From NCBI GenBank assembly GCA_003542015.1, contig DPLL01000221.1, positions 4,541-10,600 of the forward strand: a DNA stretch of 6,060 bases. Reading direction: 5' to 3'. Positions 5,754 to 6,060 of the stretch are shown here, in pieces. The notes under the pieces are model-generated. The model was not told where the DNA came from and made no database searches. It worked only from the letters and a program-made list of their open reading frames with translations. The stretch comes from Microcoleaceae cyanobacterium UBA9251. Lineage in GTDB: Bacteria > Cyanobacteriota > Cyanobacteriia > Cyanobacteriales > Microcoleaceae. Each line of letters begins with the position of its first letter. Position 1 is the stretch's first letter. A program made the translations under genes and the position numbers.

Positions 5754-5893
5754 GAATGCTAGTTAAATCCAGTCCTGGACGCACTTCTACCAAAGAAACC
5801 GGGTTTTTTACCAAATCTGCGGGTTGTAATTCAGTATTTTCGTAAAAAAACCCGGTTTCTAGCCCCTGCGTAAGTCCTGTAAGTCTAATTATT
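5754..5893. other. Convergent intergenic region carrying fold-back repeat copy 2
   Basis: A 140-base gap between two converging stop codons (5751-5753 plus strand and 5894-5896 minus strand). A weak 5-bp hairpin TCCAG-TC-CTGGA (5768-5779) precedes the large repeat. The minus-strand frame at 5641-5901 is largely translated repeat plus the antisense of the restriction-modification gene and is not called. Confidence 0.7.
5794..5860. repeat. Fold-back repeat, copy 2 (AGAAACCGGGTTTTTT arms)
   Basis: Perfect 16-bp inverted arms, AGAAACCGGGTTTTTT at 5794-5809 and its complement at 5845-5860, enclose a 35-base centre that differs from copy 1 except near the right arm (AGTATTTTCGT). The core is reversed relative to copy 1 at 2315-2380. 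It lies between two convergent genes, where a long stem could limit read-through or protect 3' ends. The outer flanks TCCTGGACGCA on the left and GTAAGTCCT on the right also resemble those of copy 1, but in direct orientation. Confidence 0.85.
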
Positions 5894-6060
5894 TTATGCA
5901 TAAACTTTTCTTAGTTCATAAGTATCTGAATCTTCCGCATCTTCTAAAGTCAAAAAATCGTGTAACTCATTAATAGAAAGAGGACTGAGATAAACATCAG
6001 AATCTGATTCATAGACTTCGGAAAATGACTCAATAGCTTGTTTGAGTTTATCAATAGATT
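5894..6060 (-). CDS. C-terminal end of an unrecognised acidic protein (5' end outside window)
   Basis: The frame is open from the right window edge to a TAA stop at 5894-5896, giving the last 54 residues. The peptide starts SIDKLKQAIESFSEVYESDS, continues with YLSPLSINELHDFLTLEDAE and ends ELRKVYA. It is rich in Asp and Glu, amphipathic and probably helical, with no membrane segment or cysteine. I do not recognise a family. The other two minus-strand frames in the stretch contain stops, and the residue mix looks like genuine coding sequence. It converges on the restriction-modification gene with 140 bases between the stops. It could be a small protein such as an antitoxin or the tail of a larger one; nothing visible decides this. 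Confidence 0.6.
   Translation of the reverse strand, partial: SIDKLKQAIESFSEVYESDSDVYLSPLSINELHDFLTLEDAEDSDTYELRKVYA

Noticed and set aside
2315..5860. Composite transposon
   Set aside because: No transposase or integrase is encoded and no target-site duplication could be established, so only the repeats themselves are annotated.
5641..5901. 86-codon minus-strand frame over the end of the restriction gene
   Set aside because: Its first part is the translated fold-back repeat and the rest is antisense to the conserved C-terminal domain; it also overlaps the better-looking end of the frame at 5894-6060.

Overview
The window looks like a piece of a filamentous cyanobacterial chromosome, probably of the Oscillatoriales/Microcoleus type. 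Six exact copies of the HIP1 octamer GCGATCGC occur in 6 kb, where about 0.1 would be expected by chance. The proteins resemble cyanobacterial families, and the gaps carry the short palindromic and tandem repeats typical of these genomes. The genus is inference.

Layout. Positions 1-1436 (minus strand) hold the N-terminal half of isoleucyl-tRNA synthetase (ileS), cut by the left window edge. Positions 1437-1701 are a gap filled with repeat modules: a degenerate heptamer array, a GAGGACT hairpin and a CTCTGCGCC tandem. Positions 1702-2265 (minus) encode an intact Uma2-family putative nuclease. The gap 2266-2432 carries the first copy of a fold-back repeat with AGAAACCGGGTTTTT arms. Positions 2433-2843 (minus) encode a small conserved cyanobacterial protein with a winged-helix-like core. 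A divergent gap, 2844-3017, carries a compact GC-rich multi-stem repeat. Positions 3018-5753 (plus) encode a 911-residue single-chain restriction-modification enzyme of the MmeI (Type IIL) kind. The gap 5754-5893 holds a second copy of the fold-back repeat. Positions 5894-6060 (minus) are the C-terminal end of an unrecognised acidic protein, cut by the right edge.

How the parts relate. The main find is the MmeI-like enzyme. It has a D-x9-ExK nuclease motif at the N-terminus, a helical connector, an adenine-N6 methyltransferase core (DPACGSGNF and NPPF) and a C-terminal target-recognition region. Such enzymes cut and self-protect without a separate methyltransferase or specificity subunit, and none is seen beside it. 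The enzyme and its divergent winged-helix neighbour lie between the two fold-back repeats, whose cores are in opposite orientation. This makes a mobile or rearranged defence cassette conceivable but not shown, since these repeats are probably common across the genome. ileS is a housekeeping gene. Uma2 genes are numerous in cyanobacteria and their role is not established. No tRNA, rRNA, CRISPR array or insertion sequence with a transposase was seen. I do not see a wholly new system: the interest lies in the uncharacterised specificity of the restriction enzyme and in the structure of the flanking repeats.
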